Source: Bryopsis sp. KO-2023 (Eukaryota; Chlorophyta; Ulvophyceae; Bryopsidales; Bryopsidaceae). Taken from it: 64,000 bases of DNA. Position 1 is the first letter of the stretch. Every line of letters starts with the position of its first letter. Where the stretch lies: contig BSYQ01000001.1 in NCBI GenBank assembly GCA_030272585.1, positions 10,121,001 through 10,185,000 on the forward strand, written 5' to 3'. The position numbers were made by a program, and so were the translations under genes. The notes below the pieces were generated by a model, which worked only from the letters and a program-made list of their open reading frames with translations, was not told the origin of the DNA and made no database searches. Shown in pieces: positions 12,464 through 23,852 of this stretch.

Positions 12464-13068
12464 AACTCGTTGTTGATAGTATTGGGTTGGGTTGGGTTGG
12501 TCATTCTGGTAACGACAGGTGTCAGAAACGGATCCCCTGGCCAACGCTTAGAATATGTTTGTGGAGAGGACTTATCGTGGAAGGAATCGAGTGGCCAAGA
12601 GTTGTGAGCATGGTGCTAATAGGGTGATGTGGGAGTCGCACACAAGGCCGGGAATCCAGGGAATATGTGGGACATGGGTACTATTGAACAGATCACTGAG
12701 GGGCTGCTTGTAAATGATGCTATGTTGCTTTTGTTGATTTCTCAGATGCCTGAAGTGAGAGGCAACGAAAAAAGGCTTGTGTGTTTCGTTACAGTACAGA
12801 TCGATGCAAAGTAGACCTATCTGCTTCAACAGCAGGCAAGCCGGTTGGTAGGTGGGACAGAGGTAGGCAGATTTCTGTGAAAGTGTTTTTGTGTGCAACA
12901 GTGACTAATTTCATCGTAGGGGTATGTCCATCCTGCAGGTGCTCACTCAATCGCTGCACAATGACGGTCAAGTTGAACGAAGAAAACGTAAAGAATGTGG
13001 GCCTTACAAAGAATAATGAAAAACAGTCTCCCAAAAAGAATTGTGCGGTGTGCTTCTCTTCGCATTGC
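12464..13068. other. Convergent intergenic spacer
   Basis: About 600 bp between the convergent ends of the LOTUS gene (+) and the PNPOx-like gene (-). It includes a short TTGGG x3-4 run at about 12483-12500. No gene is supported. Confidence 0.45.
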
Positions 13069-14623
13069 TCAGGGATTGGTTTCCTCTTCCTCCCAGCCCC
13101 CCTCAATCTGGGTACTTTTCCAATACCTGTGCCGCCGGTTGCCCTTCAGTTGCAAGTGATCCACCTGCACATACGATTGTGACTTTCAAAGAGAGCGATA
13201 GTCGCATCTTGTATGGAGGCTTGCGATGTCCGGAAACTGGAGAACTCCTTCCTTCAATGGAAATCTCGGTGAAAATCTAGAACCTTGATTTGTGCGGCAC
13301 AAATCCAACCCTTGCGTTGATCGTGCAAATTATATCAGGAACGCACCTCTTCGACGTCCATCACAACTAGGCAGAAAGTCTCAGGGGGTGGATCCTGCAG
13401 AACAAATTAGTCCATTGTGAAGGCATGGGGAAAGGAGAGGACATCCAAAAAGCTGTCGTGGGAATTTCGAAGCCGGAGTGCATGTGAATACCTGATCTCC
13501 TGGGACTGGACCCTGAACAAGATCCCGCACCCCCTGACGAGGTTTGCCCGGTGTTGGCCAGAGAAATTGCTCCTGACCGCCGCTACTCATCCTAGCCCAT
13601 GCTGCTTGTCGCAACTGCATTGAGTTGAGAAAAAGAACATGGTTTTGCTAAGAAAACTAACCCTGCTGTTGGGAGAAGAATAACAACACTGCACCACTGT
13701 TCACCATCTGGACCTTCGTCCTCCTTGAAATATCAGGAAGAAAAAGAAGCAAAAAACATATTCCAGGCTACAACCCCAAACAACTGCCGTCAGAGGAAAA
13801 TCTGTCTTTACATGCATCAAACATGGGCCTCCAGTTTCCTGCTGGTTTTTTTCCTGGAAGGGTTCAACAAACCAAGATAAAACCGAACCTTGAGCTCCTC
13901 TTCGACACCAGACTCTTTCGAGATTACACTCAACTGGCCCCCCAATCGAAACTGCTCCCTTGTGATAGGGAAATACCAGCAAATCTCTGAAAAAGGGGTG
14001 TGGCCAATGTCGTCGATCTGTGGCATGCACCGGAGTAACATACATTGGATTCAAAACACCCTGTAATACATATATTGCCTTTGACTGCAGTTTCTCTTCG
14101 AGGAAAAAAAAACTTGCATGAAGCAAGAAACTCAAGTGTGAGCAACATTTGCATCCTTTTGTCCGTTTGCAAGATTTTCTGAAGGGCAAAGGTGTTGGAT
14201 TCCTTGTATGAACGTACCTTGGCACTCCTGGAATCTGTTACAAAGGTCAGTTTTGTGGTGTCCTCCAGAAATCCCCTACAAACAGGAAGCAAGAGCAATA
14301 TTCGATGCCAGACATGTGGACAGTACAGCGGTTGAAGCACAGGATCCTATCGAAGACACAGGGCACTGCTACTATATCTTGTGGGCTCCCTTCCACAAGA
14401 AGCCTCATTCGTATGCTGTCTGACTAGTATTTTTCCAGATGTTGAAATCCAACAAGCCAATTTTCTGGAAACGAAATCTTGGGTACCTGAACACGACTGT
14501 TCTGTTGGCGGGGCGGCCGTTGTTCTTGACGGTGGCCACCTGGATGTACTTTGCGCTCGGTAGGGAGCTATTTTTTTTCACCGAACGAAGCATTAGCTGT
14601 TTCCACGCAACAGCCTGGCTCAT
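13069..14623 (-). CDS. Pyridoxamine 5'-phosphate oxidase-related flavoprotein (Alr4036 type)
   Basis: Six exons, complement(13069..13164, 13347..13394, 13492..13614, 13889..14017, 14218..14275, 14487..14623), with phases agreeing throughout, 196 aa. The family has an FMN-binding split barrel and is found in cyanobacteria, algae and plants. Characteristic stretches are present in order: IQVATVKNNGRPANRTVVF, GFLEDTTKLTFVTDSRSAK, EICWYFPITREQFRLGGQL, EQFLWPTPGKPRQG and VDHLQLKGNRRHRYW. These match the Alr4036-type branch. The ATG at 14623 gives an N-terminus like the bacterial proteins, so no organelle presequence is evident unless there is another upstream exon. The substrate is not known from sequence. 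Confidence 0.85.
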
Positions 14624-15263
14624 TTTTGGATTTGGATGGAAAAATGTGGGGTTTGGCTCGTTCGTTTCTGCATTTCCCCATAATAAGCAGAGACAACAGG
14701 CCAGCAACAACAGTTCTTGGAGATTTTGGGGCTTCACTCCTGCTTCTTCTTTTGGTGTCAAAGTGTAAGTGGGTGTGGTGCAAGGGGAAATCTGAACCTG
14801 TGATGGATTGCATGAATTCCCTCAATTTCATTTTGCTGGGGTGCAGAGGGGGGCATACCAAAACACTGCCTTTCTGGAATTCACAGGCTTTGGCTGTAAG
14901 ATACAGCACATTACGTTTTCTTGTGCATTTTGCTTTGTGGCTACCAGGCATATTTTTGATTCAACAGGATATGCCATATCCTTTTCTTGCTTGTTTCTTA
15001 AAGAATAGCTTTTTCCACAAAAGCGCATAATGTCCAAAGTGGTGAATGCTTCATATATGAGAAACCCCCCCGCGAATCTGCAGTTCCTTTTTACCTACCA
15101 AAATTAAAAAAAACGACCACCTAGAATAGCGTGCTGAAGGATATGCATTTCGAAAAGAGCCATCTCGAAACCACCCCATATATCCCCATTCAATTCAAGA
15201 AAAACCCAGCCAACCACGAAGATTTTCCCCATCTGGCAATTGCTTTCTCCTCTGCGTGCCAAA
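14624..15263. other. Intergenic region without recognised gene
   Basis: About 640 bp between two genes on the minus strand: the PNPOx-like start and the PheRS beta stop. It contains open frames on both strands that resemble no known protein. It probably holds the promoter of the former and the 3' UTR of the latter. Confidence 0.4.
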
Positions 15264-17105
15264 TCATAGAGCAACCAAAAGCGAACTGTAAAACTGGTCG
15301 AAGCAGAAAGGCTCCAGAGAGATTTCCAAGGCTGACACGGGGTAGTCAATATCAAACTTGCCCAGAACTTCCGGATGAATCACTCCGAAATTTCCCACTT
15401 GCTTTTCCTTGAAATACACCCCTGCTTGCCGGCCTGGGAAAAACGTCGCTGAATTGATCGGTTTCCATTCGTAGCTTCCCCCCAGTTTCTTTTCCAGGCT
15501 GGGGTTCTCCCCTTTCAGAGGAACACCAAGCACATCCATTACCCGGTTTAGTAATCCATGTATGACCTCAAACCCAGATTCCTTGCTGCAAAACACAGCC
15601 ACCAATCGACGTTCGTTTTTTGCCCCCACTGAAGTTTCGTCCGAGACCATCACCACATCCGAAATCTCGAACAATTTCAAGGGTTTGGGGGCATCCCCGT
15701 TCATTCCTAGCGTTTTCAAGGCTCCAGGCAGCAACGATGTTCGACACACCTCAAACTCCACGGTGGCTGGATTGCCAATGCACACCGCTTTCGCCAGCTC
15801 GTCATCTCTCCTCAAATGATGGAAATTCTCGGCCTTCGAACATAGGCACCACGTCAAGATTTCGGTGAACCCAGCCATGGCACACTCCGTCCTGATCAGT
15901 TCGCTCATGTGGTTCAAGGGCAGCTCCCGGCCTTGAGTAGCACACGAAGGGAGGGTTTTCTGAATGTTGTTGTAGCCATAGGCAATGGCCACATCCTCCA
16001 TCACATCGCATGCATGCAGCACATCGCTCCGAGTTGGTGGAATCTCAACTCTGACTTTCGTGTCGCTCTCCACCAGGTCTGTCTTGAACATCATTTTGGT
16101 CAAAAACGTGGAGATCTCTTCGGGCTCCAAAGACACCCCCACACTGTTGTTGATATAATCCACCGGCACCTCCATGCCTCTCGAAGCTAAATCGGGGTAG
16201 ATTTTCTTAGTTTTGAATGCATCCACCACCTCCACGGGCTCCACTTCAAACTGTTTGGTGCAATATTCCGAAAACATGCACACCACTGTGTTGAGCACCA
16301 CTTCAGCTTTCGTCAAATCGGTGGCGGTGCATTCGATAAAAATATCCTTGGTGTCCAGAGATATTGCGGAATGCGCTCCGTTGATGATGGGGGGCAGAGA
16401 CAGCACGGTTCTGTTGGCGTCATATATCACTGGGTACACCACGCTATCCTTGATTAAGGGAACGTATTTGCCGAGCTTCTTGTCGTTTTCCAGGTAATGC
16501 TCCAGGAGGTCCCCAGCGGCGAACGACTTTTCTTGTTTGAGGGGGACGAAATTGATCTCCTCAGGGGGCAGTGCTTCGTAGGTGAACGGACCCTGCAGCT
16601 TGCTCAAATCGTGCGTCCCAATCGCGACCAAGCTTCGGTGTCGACACAAGTTCTGATGGAGCTTGTCTTGGAGGTCGATGAAACTGGCGTAACGAGTGGC
16701 GTCGAACGTGACGCCGCGTAACACCGCACACACCACAAAGGGTCGAACCAGCGACGTCTCTTGCTTCACCACCATCTTTTCCATCTCCTTTCCCGACATA
16801 TCGGCCAAACTGTACGTCACGTTTGGCACGGTTCTGCGAAAAATGTTCAGAGCCCGGCTGATCCCTTCCAAGCAAAGCATATCGTAGCGGTTGGCCGGAA
16901 TGTCAATCTTGTAAATAATTTCCTCCGAAGCTGCAGGAACGTCGCCATCCGCTAGCCCCAACTCCTTTCGCAGCATCTCCTTCTCCGACGTAACATCGTC
17001 CAACTCGATACCATAGTCGAAGCACAGCTCCTGGAACTCGTCCTCGGTGAACTCTTTCCCGAGAGCCGCGAACAGCTTGTCGCGATTAACACCCACGACC
17101 GGCAT
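15264..17105 (-). CDS. FARSB: Phenylalanyl-tRNA synthetase beta subunit, cytosolic
   Basis: One uninterrupted frame, 613 aa, ATG at 17105. With the alpha chain it forms the alpha2-beta2 enzyme that charges tRNA-Phe in the cytosol. The sequence opens MPVVGVNRDKLFAALGKEF as in eukaryotic/archaeal-type beta chains. It contains the B3/B4 editing region (e.g. HRSLVAIGTHDLSKLQGPFTYEA), the B5 region (DVMEDVAIAYGYNNI) and a C-terminal catalytic-like fold (LFEISDVVM, IHPEVLGKFDIDYPVSALEI). The length is close to the usual about 590-600 aa. It has no introns, unlike most neighbours. Confidence 0.95.
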   Translation of the reverse strand: MPVVGVNRDKLFAALGKEFTEDEFQELCFDYGIELDDVTSEKEMLRKELGLADGDVPAASEEIIYKIDIPANRYDMLCLEGISRALNIFRRTVPNVTYSLADMSGKEMEKMVVKQETSLVRPFVVCAVLRGVTFDATRYASFIDLQDKLHQNLCRHRSLVAIGTHDLSKLQGPFTYEALPPEEINFVPLKQEKSFAAGDLLEHYLENDKKLGKYVPLIKDSVVYPVIYDANRTVLSLPPIINGAHSAISLDTKDIFIECTATDLTKAEVVLNTVVCMFSEYCTKQFEVEPVEVVDAFKTKKIYPDLASRGMEVPVDYINNSVGVSLEPEEISTFLTKMMFKTDLVESDTKVRVEIPPTRSDVLHACDVMEDVAIAYGYNNIQKTLPSCATQGRELPLNHMSELIRTECAMAGFTEILTWCLCSKAENFHHLRRDDELAKAVCIGNPATVEFEVCRTSLLPGALKTLGMNGDAPKPLKLFEISDVVMVSDETSVGAKNERRLVAVFCSKESGFEVIHGLLNRVMDVLGVPLKGENPSLEKKLGGSYEWKPINSATFFPGRQAGVYFKEKQVGNFGVIHPEVLGKFDIDYPVSALEISLEPFCFDQFYSSLLVAL

Positions 17106-17426
17106 CACAACTCCGCCAAGACGTCACCCCCAAGCTTGCCCCCGCCAAACTGGACGCCACCCTCGAACCAAGAGTTTAAAGAGCAGCACGCTTTCTCTCG
17201 CAAATATTCCACTTGACAATGGTTGGAATTTGGACTCCTCGGCACAGGTGACGTCAAAACAAGCCCAGTCGCCAAAACGAACAGCGAATTTCTTGAAAAG
17301 TGAGCGTCAAAGCAAAACGGAACAAAAGAAATGGACATGATCTCATGATTCCAACCACTGTTTTGGCCAGAGCTCCAGATCAGCCCCTCATGCTCCCTCC
17401 AACACTTTGTGTGGGACCGTCTCCAC

Positions 17427-17975
17427 TCAAGAGATGATCAATCCTGCCAACACACAAACCAAGTCTAAAATGGCTGTCTGTTTGCACCGTTTCTGATAAA
17501 AACCAGAAATCAATTTGAAGCTAACAACAATTTCTTGGTGGGTCTGGATCAATAAGAGATTGGAGCCATCAGCAGAACATCCACTCACCCTTGAATACGA
17601 TTTGATACAGTCAGCTAACTGGTTTTGGTTTTCTCCTCCTTTCTCCATGCATAACCAATTCCCCAGTTCCAGTAGTTGAAGGCTACTTGAGTCAAGTAAG
17701 CCTTTGAGATTCAGTTCCTCAAACATATGCCTGTCAATCACATAGTGAGGTGCTTCTCCTTTCAATTCAGAGGGAAATTCTTGCTCAGCCCTCGCGCAAA
17801 CTCTGTAAAGTGCACTATGTTGCCAGCAATCTGTCACTGTCTAGAAGCATGGCCTGATCTGTGGATAATGGGGAGCCGAAATGCCTCTTGCGCAGTATGT
17901 TCCATCAGCATATCCCTTTCCAACTGACCACCTCCATTTCCATCATCATAACCTGCAGCAGTCATCATTCCAAAA
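17427..17975 (-). other. Unidentified exon-like coding stretch
   Basis: Minus-strand open frames with protein-like composition lie here. One includes PHYVIDRHMFEELNLKGLL and GNWLCMEKGGENQNQLADC, ending at a possible donor near 17588. Another, after a possible acceptor near 17950, reads GGGQLERDMLMEHTAQEAF. I cannot join them into a full gene with a start and stop, and recognise no family. It may be an orphan gene, an exon of a poorly visible gene, or non-coding. Confidence 0.25.
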
Positions 17976-18207
17976 CAGTCTGTACATAAATTGATGCATG
18001 TTATACAAATCAGAATGTTCTGTTCTTGGGATGAACATCAAGCATTTTGGAGTCAGTGATTTTCCATATCATCCTTAGATGTCCAGATTTGAGAAGAAAA
18101 TATAACCATAAGGTGGCAAAAACAGATATGTCTCAATTCTAAAGCAAAAACTTGTGCCACCCCACCCCCTAGCGAAGGGTGCATCTTTTTCAATGGCTAT
18201 CTGTAGC

Positions 18208-18974
18208 TTACACGTTCGTCGCCGTGTCTTCCATCTCAGGGTCTGTTTCTGAGACCTCCTCCTCCTCGTCGTCTTGATCGGCGGCGGGGGAGCTCCCTAC
18301 GCTTTCTGTCGGGTGGAAAAGTCGTTGAAGTCAGGAGTTCGCTCGCTGATATCAGTTACTTCAATAAAAAGCCCAAAGCAAACACAAAAGATGGTTACTG
18401 ACCTTCGCCGACCTCCTCCTCCTCCTCTTCCTCCTCCTCCTCCTCCTCCGTATCGCTCGTCAGGTCGATGACGACGACCTCATCGACCTCTTGTTCCTCC
18501 CCGCTCTCCTCGTCTTGGGATGAGGACGACGACACAAGGTCGATCACCTCGATCGCCTGGGCACCTTCCACGCTGGGCGTGGGCTCGTCGTTGCTCCCCA
18601 CCGAAGAAGGCTGAACGTGCGAGAGAAGAGTATTCGTTGAAGTGGCCGAGCACAGCACAGGTTTGCCAGCTAAGAATGTAATTTCGTCCCAAGCTCGCTT
18701 CGCGCGCCGCGACAAGCGACTCGAAAGGGAAAATAGAGGAGAGGCAAGGAAACATCCACACGATGCTGGACGCTTTGCGCAAATCCCTCGTTCGAGCAAT
18801 ACAGGATCCGATAGAAAACGGCCTTTCTCAAAGGTGGTAAAAACACAGCAGACAACCCGAGATATGAAAGAAAGCTCAGCGATCGACATCGCATACCTCC
18901 TCCTCGCTCCTGGTCCTTTTCGAGGAGCTTGCGTCGTCTCCTCCGCTTACTCCGCAGTGCTTTCTTTTCACCAT
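18208..18974 (-). CDS. Small acidic protein with two SUMO-interacting motifs
   Basis: Three exons, complement(18208..18305, 18403..18610, 18897..18974), GT-AG, phases 0 and 1 consistent, 127 aa, ATG 18974, TAA 18208-18210. The N-terminus is basic with a KRTR cluster that could act as a nuclear signal. Two hydrophobic cores, IEVIDLV (residues about 46-52) and VVVIDLTSD (about 71-79), are each flanked by Ser and Asp/Glu runs. That is the textbook layout of SUMO-interacting motifs such as those of RNF4. A run of 12 Glu follows, encoded by a CCT/CTC microsatellite. No RING or other domain is seen, so it is not itself a SUMO-targeted ligase. Function as a SUMO-binding nuclear protein is an inference. 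Confidence 0.7.
18416..18450. repeat. CCT/CTC trinucleotide repeat encoding poly-Glu
   Basis: Near-perfect CTC/CCT triplets inside exon 2 of the SIM protein gene. Read on the minus strand they encode the Glu run after the second SIM. Confidence 0.8.
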
Positions 18975-19975
18975 TTTGCTTGTCGCTTCTCCGTCCAGAT
19001 AGTTAGATAGTTGCTTCTCTTACTCCACACAGAGATACAAATTGGCAAAGTCAATTGTTTGGTGCGGGTGCTGTGTTTTATGCGTTGACGTATACCATTG
19101 AGATGGGTGAGTTCAATGCGATTAAGTCGGTTACTCACAAAAACAGGGTGAACCGTACTCAGGGGTCTCACCGTTAGTGTTTGGCACTTATAATTGTAAC
19201 TGTCCAGTCCTTGAATCTTTCATGAAACACCCATGGTGGTAGTCTCCATTTTCTTTCATTCTCACTCTCAGAGAATCCAGGCTGGAACTAAAGTATGGTT
19301 GGGGGGGGTATCTTAACTTGAACCAGCTATCAAAGACAGAATTTTGAGTGCTTATGGTTCTTTGTGCTGGCCCAGAATGAGCATTTGCTTGATGGTTGTT
19401 GGTCACAATAGAAGTGGCCACAGTGGGAATGGCGAAAACCTCTTTTGTTTGAGTGGTAGGAAGAAATAATCAGTGAATTGGTTGCTGGTTATGTGGGACG
19501 GTTGTTGTCAGGATATATTTTTCTTCTTGGTGGTAGCGTTCCCAACGAATCTTTGTTGGGTGTCTGGCGGGGCAGTGAACGAAAGACCACTGTTGTTAAC
19601 CCTTTTCGATCGTCTGTTGGTAGATACACACACCAACGAAACCCGCCTGATTGCGCTGTAAAGGAATTGATCAAGATTGGAGTGTTACTTTGCGCAGAAG
19701 TTTCTTGAAAATATACTTTCACGCGCTTTGGGTTTCTTCTTGTCAGCTTAAGATTTTTGTTCCGCTCAATCTCTTCCGAAATTTGAGTTTTGGCTGAACT
19801 CTCGAAGTGAAGGTTGTTCCTCAATGGTTTTGTCAAAAAACGTAGTGACAAGTCCCGAGGCGTATCGGACGAAGCATATATATATAAGATGGCAGTTACT
19901 CGGAGAAGCCCCTCCAGACGATTCACAGCGTCGTTGACTTTGAGACATCGTTTCTCTCGACAGCGTTGATACAAG
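18975..19975. other. Divergent promoter region of the SIM protein and cytochrome c genes
   Basis: About 1 kb between divergent starts. Open frames here have no recognisable product. The cytochrome c-proximal part contains a TATA-like tract (separate entry). Confidence 0.45.
19875..19887 (+). promoter_or_regulatory. TATA-like element upstream of cytochrome c
   Basis: The tract ATATATATATAAG lies about 90 bp upstream of the cytochrome c ATG, a plausible distance for a TATA box with a short 5' UTR. Confidence 0.4.
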
Positions 19976-20786
19976 ATGTCGGCGGTCCCCTCCGGAAATG
20001 CAGTGGCTGGCGCAAAAATCTTCAAGACAAAATGCTCACAATGCCACGTAGCAGAGTCAGGCGGCGGACATAAGCAGGTCAGTCTCTGGCGGGTCCAATA
20101 AGAGGCACCAGGCAGTCGACAGGGGTGTTGAGTGCAAGAATGAATGACGTTTTTCGACGACTTTGCCCGGTCGTGGATGTTAGGGTTTGGGCGGCGGCTG
20201 ACGGACCTATGGCTGAGAATGTCTGGGGATGGCGTATAATTTGAGCAAAGGACAGATTTGGGGGACACACTGGTTCAACGAGTTTTTCCAGATTATGAAC
20301 TTCTTGTGTTGATAGGGGCCCAATCTGGGTGGTTTGTTTGGACGTCAATCTGGGACCTGCGAAGGATTTTCCTTCTCCAAGGCCAACAAGGATAAGGCCG
20401 TTATGTGGGACGACCAAACCCTGTTCGACTACCTCCTCAACCCAAAGAAGTACATCCCAGGTAACACTCCATCCACAACAAGGAATAGCAGTAGGGCAAA
20501 AGTCAAGACAAAAACACTCAAAATCAAAACAAACTAAACATGTGTACAGTCTGTACGAGGACGACCAAATTTTGAAAACGGAATGATTTCACCTGATATT
20601 CGTTACAGCCAGCATCCTTGAACTGAAGTTGCAACACACAGACAGACACAGACTACACTGACCCTCACTGAAAATTGAACAACTCTCTGCTACTGGTTGC
20701 CAGGCACAAAAATGGTGTTCGCCGGACTGAAAAAGCCTCAAGAGCGGGCAGATCTCATTGCCTTCCTCAAGGAATCCACCAAGTGA
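19976..20786 (+). CDS. CYTC: Cytochrome c (mitochondrial electron carrier)
   Basis: Three exons, join(19976..20077, 20316..20460, 20704..20786), phases consistent, 109 aa. It shuttles electrons between complexes III and IV in the intermembrane space. The haem attachment site CSQCH is in exon 1. The axial Met lies in [20 protein letters not shown], spanning the second intron. The N-terminal extension [16 protein letters not shown] and the sequence [13 protein letters not shown] resemble plant forms. All key residues are intact. Confidence 0.97.
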
Positions 20787-21018
20787 TGGCAAATAGAGTT
20801 TTTCAGATGGAGGACCAGTTTCCAGAACTCTACATGGCTTACGAAATCAAGGCAGCGCTGAAACAAGAGCAGCAGTGGTTGTAACAATCTTTACACCAAC
20901 GAGTTGAGAATATTGGACCCCTCAAACAACCCATTTTCAAGTCTCAGCAGAATTCCAAGTGAATTGTCAGACACTAAAACAGAAAGAAGGACAAAAAATA
21001 GCCAAAATCACAGTTCCT

Positions 21019-22874
21019 TTACTCCGGTGATTTCATCGAGTCCGCATTAAACTTTAGTTCCTTTTCGATTCTCGCAAGCCAGCCATCGGTGCCCCCATTT
21101 TCCCTCACGATTTCTTCCAGCCTTTTGTATGAGGGTGCCTCCGGCTCTTTTGCAACGCATTCGATGGTGCCATCCTCAGAAGCAATGTGAACTTGCCAGT
21201 CTCCAGGATAACACCTCAAGACTCTGAAAACACCCCCCCAGCAAAACACAGCATTGAAACAAACCAACTAGTGCATGAAACCTTGCCCCTCTCCCCATCC
21301 CACCAGTTTCAGTTCCCCCACCGAACGAAAGATGACCAATCTGAAAATTAACAGTTGCATACCAAAAAGTGACAGGAATGGAGTTCCGGGATTGACTCAC
21401 CTCAGGTCATATCCTTGGACGCGATACTGCTTGAGACTGTACGTCCACTGGAAAGGTTCCAAAAATTTCTCAGCGTTTTTCTTTTTGTTTCCGAACCCGA
21501 AATCTGAAATGACTTGCCCTCCCATCCATTGAGGGTTGATCAGCAGTCCCAACGAGCGCCCCTCAAATTTTGGCTGAACCTGAGCCGAAGATCCACCAAA
21601 AATTTACGCAAAAACTTATTCATAATTTGTACATATACACACTTACATCAGGTTAACAATAAAAGTTTTTCGTTTTAATGCTTGGACAGGGTGCAAAAGG
21701 CTTTCAGTTTTGATGTACTGAAAATAGAAACGAGTAATCCCATATCATGACATCCTATCATACTGTGATAGAAGGTGAAAAGTGTGTGGAAGCCGCACCG
21801 CCAGCATGACTAATTTTGTTGCTTTGGCCAAATTTCACCTTTTGAATGGCTTCGGCAGTCGGGAACAATATGGCGGTGAGGTTGGGGCTGCTCCACGATG
21901 CACATGCATCTCCCTGCTCGATGATCTCTGCCTCCAGTCTGCCATACAGCCCCTCATTCATTTTCAGATTTCTCAGCAGCTCCTCCACCATAGGCGCCGC
22001 CGCTTTGAATTGTTGGCGAATTCCCCCTGGCCTCAAGGAAGCACATGAAGAAATTTAGGAGAAGGCTGAATCCATGCAATATCTATCATGACAAGTTTTG
22101 GCAGACATGGGGCTCTGGAACCAATCGCAACTCTTGTTGTTGACTTGCGAATTGATAATCCAGCCAGGCAGCACTGGCATTTCGTTTTTTTCACAGAACC
22201 CTTGAAATTTTGTGAATGAGCAACAATGCCCAAAGTCTCCAACAGCAATAAACCAACATAACCACACTCCACGATTGTATGTCAGACGTCACAGAAATTC
22301 TCTCTGTGTGATTCATTTTGATGTTTTATTCCTACCAGTCGTCCAGATCTGTGGCACCAATCAAAGGGAGGAGTAGCTCCACCTTTTGCTTGGAAATCCC
22401 ATCTTGCCAGGCTTTCTTAGATGCCTTGAATGCTTGGGAAACAGTTTCTTCTGGGCTTTGAGGAATGGGATAAGCAACTGAACTAACACATCATATCCAA
22501 ATTACACTGCCACTGAATCTTCAACCAAGTGTAAAGAAAAGCTCACTCCACAAAACCTTTCAAGGGGTATGAGATTTTGAAGGATCCTTTTTCTGGCCCC
22601 TGGCCTGAACATGCAATGCAAGTTCTCCTATGCACCAAATTGTAGTTCATGAATTTTGGAACAACATGAACATTCCTAGGAAGTATTTTGTGAACCTTTG
22701 GGCGGATTCTTGTGAGGTGCAGCGGGGGGAATGAGTTGGTCTTCTGGTGTCAGGCCTTGGACGTCTGAAAACATCCACACAGCGGTTCGCTGGCTTTCTG
22801 TCGTGGCTGCCGCCAGTGCGACAATTTGGTTGTGTCTGAACGCGACCGAGATGGGAAAGGGAAACGGCGGGCAT
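21019..22874 (-). CDS. DUF1995 protein, probably plastid
   Basis: Supported exons are complement(21019..21223, 21401..21579, 21839..22031, 22336..22477), joined in consistent phase. The family occurs in plants, algae and cyanobacteria; one member contributes to photosystem II accumulation. Family landmarks appear in order: PQSPEETVSQAFKASKKAW, VELLLPLIGATDLDDW, PGGIRQQFKAAAPMVEELL, AILFPTAEA, GLLINPQW and RVLRCYPGDWQVHIASEDG. The C-terminus is KFNADSMKSPE and stop. A first exon starting at ATG 22874 is likely: its translation is basic and Ser/Arg-rich like a plastid transit peptide. Its junction to the next exon is not resolved. Confidence 0.8.
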
Positions 22875-22944
22875 CGTGAAACGAACAAGGGGGTCCGCGA
22901 TGTACGGGGATGGAAGGGAGTGGTAGCCTCTTGTCGATTGATAC

Positions 22945-22968
22945 ATATATATATATATATATATATAT
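22945..22968. repeat. (AT)n microsatellite
   Basis: About 12 uninterrupted AT units, just 5' of the proposed DUF1995 start on the minus strand. Confidence 0.85.
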
Positions 22969-22969
22969 T

Positions 22970-23852
22970 TAAGGTCCATTTCACTGGTGAGTCGCCAATC
23001 AATCAATCAGTGAACCAAGCAAGCAGATTACTAAGCCCCATTAATGATGTTTTTTTGGGAATAACCGACAAGATAATGTGGGGCCAATGTTTGGTTGAGT
23101 TGATAAATAACAGCCCAGGGAAGAGATGTTTTATATTTGGGTTCCTGGCAGCAAACAAATCTCAACCTCTTAGCGAAGGCAAGTCTGTTAAAACACGACA
23201 AAATTGAGGTCCAAGCTGTTCAGCAATGAGTGACCTCTAGTACACAAGATTTTCAGTTCGAAGGAAGAATGAGGTGCCATGCTTTCAAGGAATCCACACT
23301 ATCATAAAGCACTCCAAGACTTCTTATCATTAAATGTAAGTTTTTTTTCCTCCCTCTCTTCGTCCCAGACATTCCCCCCACCACCATTCCCACATATCAA
23401 AGATATCCTGATCCATTCATTGATGCCACATTTCCCAGATATCGCCGTCTACACAAATACAACCGCATAACCCCCCCCCGTCCTCATTCCCCCTCCTCTC
23501 CCACATTTTTTTTTGAAAAATACAACTAGATTTAATAGAATTTGGCAAGAATTTTGTTTTTGTTTTGTTTCTTCCCAAAAAATTAACTTCCCTGCAGCAT
23601 ACGCCCATACTGGGATGAATTCATAGCATCCACAGAATTTCGCCAAAGCCATGGTTTTCTGGGCACTGCTCAACACATTTTGATATTGCATGCATCGCAC
23701 ACTGCAGAGTATTGTTGATTGATTTTATGCTTCACATTGTACCACGTTTCATCAGCCCAGCGATTTTCTTCCAGACTGCAAATGGCACAGTGAGTTGTTT
23801 TTTTTTGTTCTTTTTGTTTGAAAATTTGTCCCCCCCCCCCCTCTGCTTCCCT
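22970..23852. other. Intergenic region without recognised gene
   Basis: About 880 bp between the DUF1995 5' end and the p25-alpha gene 3' end. It contains C-rich homopolymers near 23469 and 23830. No supported coding sequence. Confidence 0.4.

Noticed and set aside
12482-12500. TTGGG repeats that look telomere-like
   Set aside because: Only three or four units, not the plant TTTAGGG sequence, and located just after a stop codon.
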